Below, piece after piece: positions 1 to 8,743 of a stretch of DNA of 45,504 nt (positions are counted from its first letter, which is position 1; every line of letters begins with the position of its first letter). The stretch covers positions 1 to 45,504 of the forward strand of contig CAZTBW010000013.1 of the NCBI GenBank assembly GCA_964612555.1, given 5' to 3'. A model generated the notes under the pieces. It saw only the letters and a program-made list of their open reading frames with translations. It was not told the DNA's origin and did not search any database. This DNA comes from DAOLCO01 sp964612555 (GTDB lineage: Bacteria > Bdellovibrionota_C > UBA2361 > SZUA-149 > DAOLCO01). A program made the translations under genes and the position numbers.

Positions 1-93
1 GGGTCAAACAGGAGTTTAAAGACATTCTCGTCATTTCAACATAGCAACTCTGACAACACTAACCAAAATATGATTAGCTTTTAATTCTGACTC

Positions 94-2346
94 TTATTGA
101 ATCATCGCCTCTGCCACCAATTCAGCAATGTCACGTACCTGTATAGACTCTTCTTTATCGGTAAGTTTAATCCCGTCTTCCATCATTTGCATGCAGAAGG
201 GGCAGGCGGTGGCTATTATTTCGGCTCCGGTTTCTGAAGCTTGATTTACTCTTTGTACATTGACTCGTTCTCCTACTTTCATGTCAAACCAGTAGTGCCC
301 ACCTCCTGCTCCACAGCACATGCTTTTCTTTTTGTTGGACTGCATTTCAGTGAGTTTGTTTTTTCCGATTTGGATGAGGGTTTCTCTTGGCTCTTCGTAG
401 ATGTCGTTGTAGCGCCCAAGGTAGCAGGGGTCATGGAAGGTGATGTGCTTCTCGTCGTCTGAGTGTACTTTTATTTTTTCAGAGGTGATGAGCTCCTGAA
501 TGAAGCTTGAGTGGTGAAGGATCTCGGCAGGTCGATCACTGATGCTTCCAAAATCCGGGTACTCATTTCGAATAGTGTTAAAGCAATGTGGGCAGTGGGT
601 GACGATTCTGTTAAATGTAATGCTCTGAAAGGTGGCGATATTTGCTTTTGCAGATTGCTGAAAGGTGTTTTCATCTCCAAGTCTTCTTGCAGGGTCTCCG
701 GTGCAGCGCTCCAGGTTTCCAAGCATGCCCCAGGATAGCCCGGCGGCGTTTAGAATCTGTACCATGGACTTCGCAATTTTTTGTTTTCTGGTATCGTATG
801 CACTTATGCAACCAACCCAGTACAGAATATCAACACTGTCCCCTGCCTTTATAAAAGGGATTTCCAGTCCTTTAGTCCAGTCCTCGCGGGAAGCTGCATC
901 ACCTACGGGTGTTCCCTGAGATTCGATGGCTCTAAGAATCGGTTGTGCTTCCGAAGGTGCAGACCCCTGTATGAGTAATAAATTTCTGCGGGTTTCAACT
1001 ATGAGATCAACGTGTTCTATTCCTACGGGGCATATTTCCATACAGGCTCTGCACGTAGTGCATGACCAGAAAACATCTTCATCCATGACCTCGCCGGCAA
1101 GTCGGGCATCAATTGATTTTCCAAGCCCATCTTTAGTGGCATGTTGGGTGAGTTCGTTGTCAGCTCTTCGGTATGTTTCAGGATACAGACTTGGAGATTC
1201 CCTGAGCATGAAAAAAGAAAGAAGCTCTGCATCCAGTTTTTTTAGTGCACGAAGTAAAGGGGAAAATATGTGTTGGGATTCCTGATCTTCATTTGTATCA
1301 AACATGTTTTTTGTGTGAAGACTCAGCATGTGGTCACGAGTATCGAGAATGAGCCATTTTGGAGAAAGTATTTTCCCACTGTGATAGGCAGGGCATACAC
1401 TTTGACATCTTCCGCAGGAAGTACAGGCATCAAGATCAAGTCTTGATTTCCAGTCCAGGTCTTTAATAGTAGCAACTCCGAGTGAAAAGTCTTCATCTCC
1501 TGATTCCATGGCTGCTTCAAGGAGTTTCTCAAGATCCCCTGGTGATTTTAGCGCCCCTTTTGGTTTTTTAAGCTCAATAAAGAACAGGTTAAGACTGCTG
1601 GAGATAATATGCAGGAATTTTGTGTAAGGGAGCAGGGCAAGGAAAGCAAAAAAAGTGATAACGTGTATCCACCATATTCCAAAATGAAGATAACTGGTGG
1701 CTTCGGGAGAGAGTGCCCAGAAAAATTTGCTTACGGCAAGACCAACAAAAGAATAGTGAGCCCAGGGGTCAACTGTTGCGTGTATTCTTAAACCTTCAAG
1801 AAGAAATCCCTGAACCAACATCCAGAGAAGTAGTTGGAGCATGAACTTGTCCCCAAAGTTCGAATGTAGTTTGTCAGGCGCATCAAGATAGCGTCTTTTA
1901 TATGCAAGCGATATTCCGACAAGAAACAGAAAACCAAAGGCATCACTTAAGACGGTGAGAATCAGATAGGGGAGCCCCTTGTAGACATTGATTCCAAAAT
2001 CGTATTGGAGCATCACTGCGGTGGTGGTGATGAGGAGAATAAAAAAACCTATGACTATCAAGGCATGAAATAAACCAGCTTGTCTATCCTGACTTACTTT
2101 TCGTTGCAGGGCTATATTTGCAAAAGCCCAGAAAATCCTTTCAGGTGTGAGTGATCTTTCGTTACCGGTTTTACGACCTTTTTTCCAGAGAAGTATGCGT
2201 TGGAGAATTCCATTAAAAAAAATGGCAAGAGAAATTGCAAAAATTACATATAGTATAATCTTGTTATAAACAGAGGGCAGGTTCCAGTAAATAGGTCTGC
2301 TGGCATCTTCAATGGAGCTGCCATAAGAGTTGAATATATCTTTCAT
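94..2346 (-). CDS. Membrane-anchored Fe-S oxidoreductase (heterodisulfide reductase-like)
   Basis: 750 aa. The N-terminal ~270 residues hold several hydrophobic segments resembling the NarI/HdrE-type cytochrome-like membrane domain. A dicluster ferredoxin region follows, with two CxxCxxCxxxCP motifs at C308/C311/C314/C318 and C429/C432/C435/C439. The C-terminal half carries two CCG-type cysteine domains (CPHC and CCGAGGGHYW in the first half of each pair; HDPCYLGR; ACPFC). The family probably passes electrons between the quinone pool and a soluble partner through these clusters; the actual substrate cannot be read from sequence. The gene stands alone, divergent from the CorC-family gene. Length and domain order match the fused form common in deltaproteobacteria-like genomes. 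Start is ATG at 2346. Confidence 0.88.
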   Translation of the reverse strand: MKDIFNSYGSSIEDASRPIYWNLPSVYNKIILYVIFAISLAIFFNGILQRILLWKKGRKTGNERSLTPERIFWAFANIALQRKVSQDRQAGLFHALIVIGFFILLITTTAVMLQYDFGINVYKGLPYLILTVLSDAFGFLFLVGISLAYKRRYLDAPDKLHSNFGDKFMLQLLLWMLVQGFLLEGLRIHATVDPWAHYSFVGLAVSKFFWALSPEATSYLHFGIWWIHVITFFAFLALLPYTKFLHIISSSLNLFFIELKKPKGALKSPGDLEKLLEAAMESGDEDFSLGVATIKDLDWKSRLDLDACTSCGRCQSVCPAYHSGKILSPKWLILDTRDHMLSLHTKNMFDTNEDQESQHIFSPLLRALKKLDAELLSFFMLRESPSLYPETYRRADNELTQHATKDGLGKSIDARLAGEVMDEDVFWSCTTCRACMEICPVGIEHVDLIVETRRNLLLIQGSAPSEAQPILRAIESQGTPVGDAASREDWTKGLEIPFIKAGDSVDILYWVGCISAYDTRKQKIAKSMVQILNAAGLSWGMLGNLERCTGDPARRLGDENTFQQSAKANIATFQSITFNRIVTHCPHCFNTIRNEYPDFGSISDRPAEILHHSSFIQELITSEKIKVHSDDEKHITFHDPCYLGRYNDIYEEPRETLIQIGKNKLTEMQSNKKKSMCCGAGGGHYWFDMKVGERVNVQRVNQASETGAEIIATACPFCMQMMEDGIKLTDKEESIQVRDIAELVAEAMIQ

Positions 2347-2510
2347 GCAGTGCTTTTTTGTTTATTATTTTTTTATCAATATGATTTAATTATATCGTCC
2401 AAGTATGAAGATTTTTATTGTCTAAGGAAAGAATTAAAATCAGCTAACTTCACAAAATAAGTAGAGAATCTATATATTTAGTAAAAAATAATGCTTAAGA
2501 TGATGTGTTG

Positions 2511-2519
2511 TGCTATAAT
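2511..2519 (+). promoter_or_regulatory. Extended -10 promoter of the CorC-family gene
   Basis: TGCTATAAT gives a perfect TATAAT at 2514-2519 with an upstream TGn extension. No convincing -35 box lies 16-18 bases upstream, as is usual for extended -10 promoters. It sits about 50 bases before the ATG at 2570. Confidence 0.45.
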
Positions 2520-2569
2520 GTTCCTTTGAAGTTTTTATTTATCTATCGAGGAGTATATTTACCCTATTC

Positions 2570-4096
2570 ATGGATCCTGAGCCGTCGAGTTCTTTAATCA
2601 GTCTTGTTCCTATTGCAGTCCTTATCATAGTCAACGGTATGTTCGTTGCCGCCGAGTATGCGCTTGTGTCTTTCAGTCCCTTGAAATCCGGGGAGGAAGA
2701 GGAGGGATCAGATGATAGCTCTCTGCCGAATAAAGCTACAAAGTGGCTTTTGAAACACTCGGAAATCGCCCTTACTTCAATTCAGTTGGGTGTCACTATT
2801 TGTAGTCTTGTAATCGGGTATCTTGGGATAAGCTTCTTTCAGACTACCCTGACTCCATTTGTTATTTCTTATTTTTCTGTTCTAGATAATTTTGAACATT
2901 TTTCTCTTGGTATTTCCTTTGCCCTGGCACTTCTTTCTCTTGCATTTATTTATGTTATTTTTGGGGAGCTGTTTGTAAAGACTCTTGGTACGGCGTTTCC
3001 CGATGCTACCTTGAAGATGCTTGCAACTCCTTTGAAAATATTTTCACAATGTACTTACCTTCTGAGTGCTTCAGTGTATGGGCTTGCAAATCTTTTTCTA
3101 AAACCGCTGGGATTGAGCTTGAAACATGCCGGACGTGCCACTCTCTCACTTACTGAAATCAAGCGATTGTTTTCCTCTGTACCTTCATCAAATACCGAAA
3201 TTGGGACTGATCAGGCAAGAATGATACGTGGAGTGGTGGGTTTTTCGGAGACAATTGCTCGTGAAGTGATGACCCCCAGGACTGACATTATTGCCATAAA
3301 GGTTAACTCTACTCTGGATGAGGTGGTGGGGATTATTCTCGATACTGGCTTTTCAAGATATCCGGTAAGAGGGGAGCGGGTTGATGATGTCCTTGGTATT
3401 TTGCTTGCTCGTGATGTCATGCCATATCTCGTTGAAAAACAGGCAAAAAAGTTTGAAGTAAGAAAAGTAATGCGCCAGCCCTATTATATACCCGGAACCA
3501 AACCAATAGACGAATTACTGAATGAATTCAGAAAACGCAAACTCCATATGACCGTTGTCCTTGATGAACATGGGGGTGTTGATGGTGTAGTTACTCTTGA
3601 GGATATTATTGAAGAGATCGTTGGAGATATCTTTGATGAAAATGATGAGCCGGAATATGATTGTATTGAGGATGAGAATGGAGATTTGTTGATTGGAGGT
3701 GGAGTGTTGGTTGCAGATATCAATGAAAGATATGATCTCTCAATACCTGAAGGGCAGTATGATACAATCGCAGGTTTTATTTTTACTTGTCTTGGTCAAA
3801 TCCCGAAACGCTACGATACTATTTTTATTTCTGCTGAAAATGAGCTGTTTATTAATGAGAAATCAGAAAAATCTTCAAATGCTGATGTCCCTGCTGATAC
3901 TTCAGCCAGTACTTCAGAGAATGGGGAAGTTCTTCCTCAAGAGGGGATTTCAATTACCGTTGAGAAAGTAGAAGGTCACAGGATTGAACTTGTCCGGATA
4001 CAGTTCGTAAAAGAAAAAGGAGATCAGGTACTTACATCTACTGAATCTGATCTGGAGCATATAACATCTGAATTTAAAAGCGTAATAGCTAGATAA
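2570..4096 (+). CDS. Hemolysin C/CorC-family membrane protein (CNNM + CBS pair + CorC_HlyC)
   Basis: 508 aa. Residues ~10-190 form a DUF21/CNNM membrane domain (NGMFVAAEYALV motif, IALTSIQLGVTICSL, then further hydrophobic helices). Residues ~230-350 are a CBS pair beginning at REVMTPRTDI and including VVLDEHGGVDGVVTLEDIIEEIVGDI in two parts. The tail is a CorC_HlyC domain (~370-500). Family members are linked to magnesium or cobalt transport, and some to membrane-damage tolerance; substrate is unknown. The protein is longer than the usual ~430 aa because about 35 Ser/Thr/Asp/Glu-rich residues (~425-460) interrupt the CorC domain. GAGGAG lies about 16 bases before the ATG, a rather long spacing. 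Confidence 0.88.
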   Translation: MDPEPSSSLISLVPIAVLIIVNGMFVAAEYALVSFSPLKSGEEEEGSDDSSLPNKATKWLLKHSEIALTSIQLGVTICSLVIGYLGISFFQTTLTPFVISYFSVLDNFEHFSLGISFALALLSLAFIYVIFGELFVKTLGTAFPDATLKMLATPLKIFSQCTYLLSASVYGLANLFLKPLGLSLKHAGRATLSLTEIKRLFSSVPSSNTEIGTDQARMIRGVVGFSETIAREVMTPRTDIIAIKVNSTLDEVVGIILDTGFSRYPVRGERVDDVLGILLARDVMPYLVEKQAKKFEVRKVMRQPYYIPGTKPIDELLNEFRKRKLHMTVVLDEHGGVDGVVTLEDIIEEIVGDIFDENDEPEYDCIEDENGDLLIGGGVLVADINERYDLSIPEGQYDTIAGFIFTCLGQIPKRYDTIFISAENELFINEKSEKSSNADVPADTSASTSENGEVLPQEGISITVEKVEGHRIELVRIQFVKEKGDQVLTSTESDLEHITSEFKSVIAR

Positions 4097-4197
4097 GCTG
4101 TACGAGTTTTTATTTAAGGTATTAAATTTATTAGATTAATAACTTAATGTACTCAGTGCAGGTGATTTTCTATAAATTTCATAGATAACAGGTTTAT

Positions 4198-5430
4198 ATG
4201 GCGAGTGTTTCCAAAAACAAGAAATCAAAGAAGTCAGTTGCAAAAAACCCTGCAAAGAGCCCTGCAAAAAATACCGTAAAAAAAGGCGCCACTAAAAAAC
4301 CTGCTCAAAAAATGAAACCTGCTGCTGCCTCTTCCAAAAAGGCTGAATCGGGGAAGAACAGTAAGGCAAAGGCACCTGTTCAAAAGAAAAAAAGTTCACA
4401 AAAAACAAAAAGTAAGGTGGTGACTCAGGCGTCTCAAAAAAAGAAGAAGGCAGAGCAGGAAAAATCGCCAAAAAAGATCTCTAAGGCAGCTAAGGTTAAA
4501 GCACAGCCCCTGACTCAAGCAGAGAAGGAAGCTATTGCAAAGAGTAAAAAGGAAAAGCTGAAGGAAATAGCTGAGAGAGAAAATCAGTCAGAATCTCGTG
4601 TGAGTCTTCAGATGCTGGCAACTCCCTCAGATGAAATGTTGAGACCGTTTCGTGAAGCTGCAAAGAAGAATCAAGAGCTGTCAAAAGATAAAAAAGCAAA
4701 AAAGAAAGCCGCTTTTATTGCAAAACCCCCAAAAGGTGCAAAAAAATATGCTATTGATCTTCGGGTGCATACACCGGTGTCTGAAGGGTATTTCTCTACC
4801 GGGGGTATTGATCCTGCTGCGGCAATGGTACGGCTTGCCAAGTCCAAGGGATTGGACATGATCGCAATCACTGATTACAACACTGCCGATTTTGTTGATC
4901 TGGTTAAGAACGAAGCTCGTGAAACCAGTGTCACCATTCTTCCCGGAGTAGATCTGCAATGTGCTGTCGGAGGGTGTCATGAGGTTTCTTTTGTGGCTCT
5001 TTTTCCCGAAGAATATTCTTCTAAAGAGATTAACGGTATTTTGGAGGAGTTGGGTATTCCGGAGAATGCAAAAGGAAGGAAGGCGTTTACTCTCAGGGAG
5101 GAATTAAAGAGAATAATTGAAGTGGTAGAATCTCGTGGCGGAATCCTGCTTCCTACAAGACTGGATAATACCCCACATCGGGTGAATGCAGTAAAAGAGC
5201 TTGTTGAGAAATATGGATTTCATGCCTTTGATCTGGTACATCCTGACAATCCGGAGTATTTTAAAGAACATTGGCCCTCCGGAGAATTCACCTTTATTTC
5301 CTCCTCAAATGCTAATGCACTTGGGCAGATTGGTAGCAGAGGGATGCAGCTAAAACTGACAAGTCCGGGTTTTTCAGGCTTGAAATCATTATTTTCAAGA
5401 CGAAACCCGGGAAAGTCTGCAACAAAATAA
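4198..5430 (+). CDS. Lysine-rich histone-like tail fused to a degenerate PHP domain
   Basis: 410 aa. Residues 1-~180 are extremely rich in Lys, Ala, Ser and Pro, like eukaryotic H1 tails and the tail of the HU protein at 10068. Residues 184-~395 follow the PHP phosphoesterase fold. Most expected metal ligands are changed: the H-x-H motif reads DLRVHT (R189, H191 kept), the D-H-N motif reads ITDYNT (Y227), the acidic ligand is D252 instead of Glu, and the late D-x-H motif reads N371-A-N373. H261 remains. I infer a catalytically inactive domain tethered to nucleic acid or another polyanion; this function is not shown. The gene lies between the CorC-family gene and an HU-like gene on the same strand. 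Start ATG 4198; no strong ribosome site is visible. Confidence 0.75.
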   Translation: MASVSKNKKSKKSVAKNPAKSPAKNTVKKGATKKPAQKMKPAAASSKKAESGKNSKAKAPVQKKKSSQKTKSKVVTQASQKKKKAEQEKSPKKISKAAKVKAQPLTQAEKEAIAKSKKEKLKEIAERENQSESRVSLQMLATPSDEMLRPFREAAKKNQELSKDKKAKKKAAFIAKPPKGAKKYAIDLRVHTPVSEGYFSTGGIDPAAAMVRLAKSKGLDMIAITDYNTADFVDLVKNEARETSVTILPGVDLQCAVGGCHEVSFVALFPEEYSSKEINGILEELGIPENAKGRKAFTLREELKRIIEVVESRGGILLPTRLDNTPHRVNAVKELVEKYGFHAFDLVHPDNPEYFKEHWPSGEFTFISSSNANALGQIGSRGMQLKLTSPGFSGLKSLFSRRNPGKSATK

Positions 5431-5480
5431 TACTTCCTGCGATATTGTTTAGAGTATAAACGATAATCGCCAGTGGAAAT

Positions 5481-5822
5481 ATGAAGCACATAGTTTTAAG
5501 TTTTCTTGGGTTTTTATATATTGCCCATCCCGGTCTTTTGTCCGCGAATAGCTCTTTTGATGATCTGATAGAAGAAGTGGCAGAAGAGACAGGAATATCA
5601 AAATCCCTTTCCTTGTCAGTAATTACCAAAACATTTGAAAAAATTACAACACGAATGCTCGAGGATAAAGGAACAAGCGTCCCTGATTTTGGGAGGTTTT
5701 ATGTACAGGAAAAGCAAAAAGCAAGTGAAGTAGATAAGGACGGATTTACTCTGGCACCTCGCATGATTCGCGTTCCACGCTGCACCATGAGTAAGGAGTT
5801 GAGAGAGATTTTAGAAAAGTAG
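5481..5822 (+). CDS. HU/IHF-like domain protein with apparent signal peptide
   Basis: 113 aa. Residues ~1-22 are hydrophobic after an initial Lys and end near LLSANS, which reads as a secretion signal. Residues ~26-110 follow the N-terminal half of HU proteins: a helical IEEVAEETGISKS segment, a second helix, then VPDFGRFYV, which corresponds to the LPGFGTF turn of HU. The tail is shorter and less basic than a DNA-binding beta arm. HU proteins normally bind DNA in the cytoplasm, so an exported copy would be atypical. An alternative TTG start at residue 20 would remove the signal but has no ribosome site. It lies 50 bases after the PHP gene and ends in a terminator region. Confidence 0.6.
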   Translation: MKHIVLSFLGFLYIAHPGLLSANSSFDDLIEEVAEETGISKSLSLSVITKTFEKITTRMLEDKGTSVPDFGRFYVQEKQKASEVDKDGFTLAPRMIRVPRCTMSKELREILEK

Positions 5823-5858
5823 CGCTGCCCAATTAAATTTATTTAATCGCACAGCGCT
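5821..5858. terminator. AT-centred hairpin after the HU-like gene
   Basis: AGCGCTG (5821-5827) pairs with CAGCGCT (5852-5858), and the inner ATTAAAT/ATTTAAT arms pair as well. It begins at the stop codon of the HU-like gene and is followed directly by a second, larger hairpin. Confidence 0.5.
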
Positions 5859-5915
5859 ACCCCACGAAGCACCGTTTTCCTTTTCCGCAAAAAAGGAAAA
5901 CGGGCGAAGTGGGGT
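5859..5915. terminator. Large two-step hairpin between convergent genes (bidirectional terminator)
   Basis: ACCCCAC (5859-5865) pairs with GTGGGGT (5909-5915). Inside, CCGTTTTCCTTTT (5872-5884) pairs with AAAAGGAAAACGG (5891-5903). It sits between the convergent HU-like and DsbA-like genes, so it can serve both. Parts of it (GAAGCACCG, GCGAAGTGGGG) recur in other intergenic stretches of the window. Confidence 0.65.
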
Positions 5916-5932
5916 GGTCATGTATCTGCTAT

Positions 5933-6736
5933 CTATTTCTTCTCCAACCAACGATCAATAATCTTCTTAAACTCAGGAAGAGGATATGCCCCTCTCAAGT
6001 TCACCCCATTGATATAGAAGTTAGGGGTGCCCTGTACTCCAAGACTTTTTGCAAGAGCAAGGTCTTTTTTAACAATCTCTTCTGTCTTGGGGTCGGAGAA
6101 ATCCTTTTTGAATTTTTCCACGTCAAGTCCAAGTTCCTTGGCTGCTTCTTCGTAGTAGGTGTCAGAGAGTTTTCCCTGATTGTCGAATACCTTGTCGTGC
6201 ATTTCCCAGAATTTGTTTTGTTTCCCGGCAGCAACAGTTGCTTTTGAAGCGGGCATGGCTTGGGGATGAAAATCCAGCGGAAGGTGTTTAAACACTACCC
6301 GGACATCTTTTGGATAGGCTTCAAGTACTTCTTCCATAATTGCCTTTCCTCTTGAACAGTAAGGGCACTGGAAATCAGAAAACTCAACTATGGTAACTTT
6401 AGCGTTTTTTGGACCTTTAAATGGGCTATCTCCCACGTCAATTTTGACCGGGTTCTTGAATTGCTCTTCAAGTCTCTTTTCTTCGGCTTTGCTAGCCTCT
6501 TTTGCTTCCAGTTCACGCTTCTTGTTAAAATGTGCCTGAATTGCAGTACTGATCTTTTCAACATTTCCTTCTTCATTCAGATACGAATCCATGGCTTTAT
6601 TAAAAGCCTTTTGATCCATATCGGCAGCCTCTGCAACAGATAGTGCTGTGCTGTGCACTCCGATTGTCATGGCAAGAGCCAAAGATGAACTGATTATTTT
6701 TTTTGATGATAGTCTAAGCATAGGAGTAACTTTCAT
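5933..6736 (-). CDS. DsbA-family periplasmic thiol oxidoreductase
   Basis: 267 aa. Residues 1-37 form a signal peptide (KK, hydrophobic SSSLALAMTIGV, cleavage after AEA at ~37). A Lys/Glu-rich helical linker (~40-95) precedes a thioredoxin-fold domain with CPYC at C124-C127 in FSDFQCPYCSRG. The cis-proline loop is GTPNFYING near residue 240. This arrangement matches DsbA/DsbG-like or Com1-like proteins that form or shuffle disulfides in the periplasm. AGGAAC precedes the ATG. The gene is monocistronic, convergent with the HU-like gene. Whether it is an oxidase or an isomerase cannot be decided from sequence. Confidence 0.88.
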   Translation of the reverse strand: MKVTPMLRLSSKKIISSSLALAMTIGVHSTALSVAEAADMDQKAFNKAMDSYLNEEGNVEKISTAIQAHFNKKRELEAKEASKAEEKRLEEQFKNPVKIDVGDSPFKGPKNAKVTIVEFSDFQCPYCSRGKAIMEEVLEAYPKDVRVVFKHLPLDFHPQAMPASKATVAAGKQNKFWEMHDKVFDNQGKLSDTYYEEAAKELGLDVEKFKKDFSDPKTEEIVKKDLALAKSLGVQGTPNFYINGVNLRGAYPLPEFKKIIDRWLEKK

Positions 6737-6823
6737 AATGTTCCTGTTATGTTTCCAATAGTAAAACTCACCCCGGCATCAAACAACATTACAGGTTGAT
6801 TTGCAAACGATTAAATAAAACTG

Positions 6824-6858
6824 CCCCACTTCGCTAAAGCTTCGAGGGGGTCTTGCCC
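6824..6858. repeat. Intergenic repeat fragment sharing words with two other intergenic hairpins
   Basis: CCCCACTTCGC (6824-6834) is the reverse complement of GCGAAGTGGGG at 5904-5914. GTCTTGCCC (6850-6858) is the reverse complement of GGGCAAGAC at 18339-18347. No coding is seen between the glycosyltransferase stop and the DsbA-like start apart from these elements. Confidence 0.4.
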
Positions 6859-6894
6859 TGCCGTCTGCTAATACCAATTAAACTGGCTATTTTC

Positions 6895-8661
6895 TCAAGA
6901 ATTGATAAACCCATTTAGTATCATGGATAAAATTTGTCTTCTTCTATGATCAGGGGCGAATGCTCTTAATGTCGCATCGCAGGAGTTTTCAGAGATATCA
7001 TTTTTATAATCAATCAGGTTTCCGGGAAGAGTCTCGCTGCTGCTCCAGGGAAACACCACAGGGAGTGTTCTTGTGGGGTTCCTGCACAAAAAGGAGTAGT
7101 GAGCAGGTGCAAGGAGTGGTCTTTTTACGGCGGCAGCAAAAGAGGCTTCAGCAATAAAATCAATCTGATCTGTTACCGGGTGAAAACCAAAGTGGGTAGT
7201 TCTTTTTTTCAAGGTATCTGCTGATTCAAACGCAAGAAGAGAGGCAATTGCATCTACGCTCCCCAGTGCATAGAGAAGGGAAGGGTTATAGAGATCATAT
7301 TCAGAGGAAGAAAACTCTCTGGTGTCTATTATACGGATATTTTTTGCACAGGATGTGCCCAGAAATATTCTATCCGAAGAAGCCCTCTCGCTTTCAGATT
7401 GTGCAATGAGTATGAACCCGCAGTCGGGGTGTACAGATATGAACCTGCTTATTTCACCTTCATGTAACTCGGAATCAGAAGGGGCAAAGATTCCAATGAT
7501 ACCCTCATCCGGCAGTTGGCTGCCATATGCCCCCAGATATTTTCCTCTTGATCGAAGAAGTGCTTCAGAGACATTGAATGAGGCTGGAAGTGTCTGTAGA
7601 TAACTTAGATTGTTCTCCAGAGTATATGCCGGAAAGGACAGCGAATTTAAATGACTTTTATGAATACAAAAGTCCTCAAGAGGTACCGGGTGCAGGGTGA
7701 GAGTTTCTTTTGTATGTGATTCAGGAATCTCAAGTTTAAAAGTATGATTACTGGATGATAATATTGCAGGTATTTCTCCTGATATCACTTTTTGTGCGAG
7801 TGCTGCTCTTTTTACAAATGGAAGCTGTTTTTTTCTGAGACTTTCCTGAGACAAGGTGCTGCTCAGTGCATTTCTGTGGAGACGATACTCATAGAGTGGC
7901 TGTGGGTAGCCAATATGTGCTCCATCGGCTAATCCTGTAAGCATGAGCCAGTGTTTGTAGTCTTCATATCCCAGGTCTGAAGGCTGGTATGGGGGTACCA
8001 GTCGGTCGAGCTCAGTCCTGAAAAGAAAGGAAGCGTTAATAAAGTTATCATTGAATAAGGATAGAAGCCGGCTTGAATATTTCAGATTAAGTATGGAACT
8101 GTCAGAAGGGTCTTGATCTTGCCTGCGATAATCTGAGTTCTGATAAGGAACTCCCTTCTCATCAATCAGTCGTACATTACTGAAAGCAAGAGAAATGTCA
8201 GGATTTGCTATAAGAAAATGAGCCATGATTCTTATGGCATTTTGAGAATAGATATTATCCCCGGAGTGCCAGGTGGTTAATTCTGCCGGAGGAATCCGGG
8301 AAAAGCAGGTGGTGCTTAAATTGTTCAGGGTTTCCGGAAGTCCTTTATTGTTTTGTCTTTGAATTGTGAGTTTTTCGTTATCAGAGAAGGCTTTTAGTCT
8401 TTCTGTCGCTGCTGTGTCTGAGCCATCATCAATGATTCTAAGCTTCAGGCTTGAATAATCCTGAGAAAGAACAGATTGTACCGAGGACTCAAGGTATTCA
8501 TCCTGGTTATACACCGGCATCATTACTTCTACTGGTGGTTCGGGTACCCACTTTGGAATCTCAGCAGCTCTTTCCGGGCGGGAGTAGGCATTATTGGTAT
8601 ATCCACCCAAGAGATTTTTTTCAGTTGTCTTTGTTGAATGAAACAGTTCTTGTAGTCTCAT
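6895..8661 (-). CDS. Family 2 glycosyltransferase with an additional C-terminal domain
   Basis: 588 aa from ATG 8661. A TTG at 8694 would add 11 residues, but neither start has a strong ribosome site. The N-terminal ~40-280 residues are a GT-A glycosyltransferase: VEVMMPVYNQDEYLESSVQSV, IIDDGSD, then SGDN in place of the usual D-x-D, and a late EDYKHWLML. Residues ~370-520 look like a second Rossmann-type domain (GIIGIFAPSDSELHEGEI, FILIAQ, an LYALGSVDAI segment) loosely similar to the C-terminal half of GT-B enzymes; that is inference. It probably adds sugars to a surface polysaccharide. The neighbouring gene is another glycosyltransferase, divergent. Confidence 0.75.
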   Translation of the reverse strand: MRLQELFHSTKTTEKNLLGGYTNNAYSRPERAAEIPKWVPEPPVEVMMPVYNQDEYLESSVQSVLSQDYSSLKLRIIDDGSDTAATERLKAFSDNEKLTIQRQNNKGLPETLNNLSTTCFSRIPPAELTTWHSGDNIYSQNAIRIMAHFLIANPDISLAFSNVRLIDEKGVPYQNSDYRRQDQDPSDSSILNLKYSSRLLSLFNDNFINASFLFRTELDRLVPPYQPSDLGYEDYKHWLMLTGLADGAHIGYPQPLYEYRLHRNALSSTLSQESLRKKQLPFVKRAALAQKVISGEIPAILSSSNHTFKLEIPESHTKETLTLHPVPLEDFCIHKSHLNSLSFPAYTLENNLSYLQTLPASFNVSEALLRSRGKYLGAYGSQLPDEGIIGIFAPSDSELHEGEISRFISVHPDCGFILIAQSESERASSDRIFLGTSCAKNIRIIDTREFSSSEYDLYNPSLLYALGSVDAIASLLAFESADTLKKRTTHFGFHPVTDQIDFIAEASFAAAVKRPLLAPAHYSFLCRNPTRTLPVVFPWSSSETLPGNLIDYKNDISENSCDATLRAFAPDHRRRQILSMILNGFINS

Positions 8662-8743
8662 GCTTAATCTTGTTACTGTAATAGAGAAAAACAAGATATA
8701 ACTGATTATTAATTTTTATTCATTACGTTAATCGCAGAATTAC

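Noticed and set aside
926..1285. 119-codon plus-strand frame inside the Fe-S oxidoreductase gene
   Set aside because: Antisense shadow of a well-supported gene; Ser/Cys-rich composition typical of reverse-strand frames.
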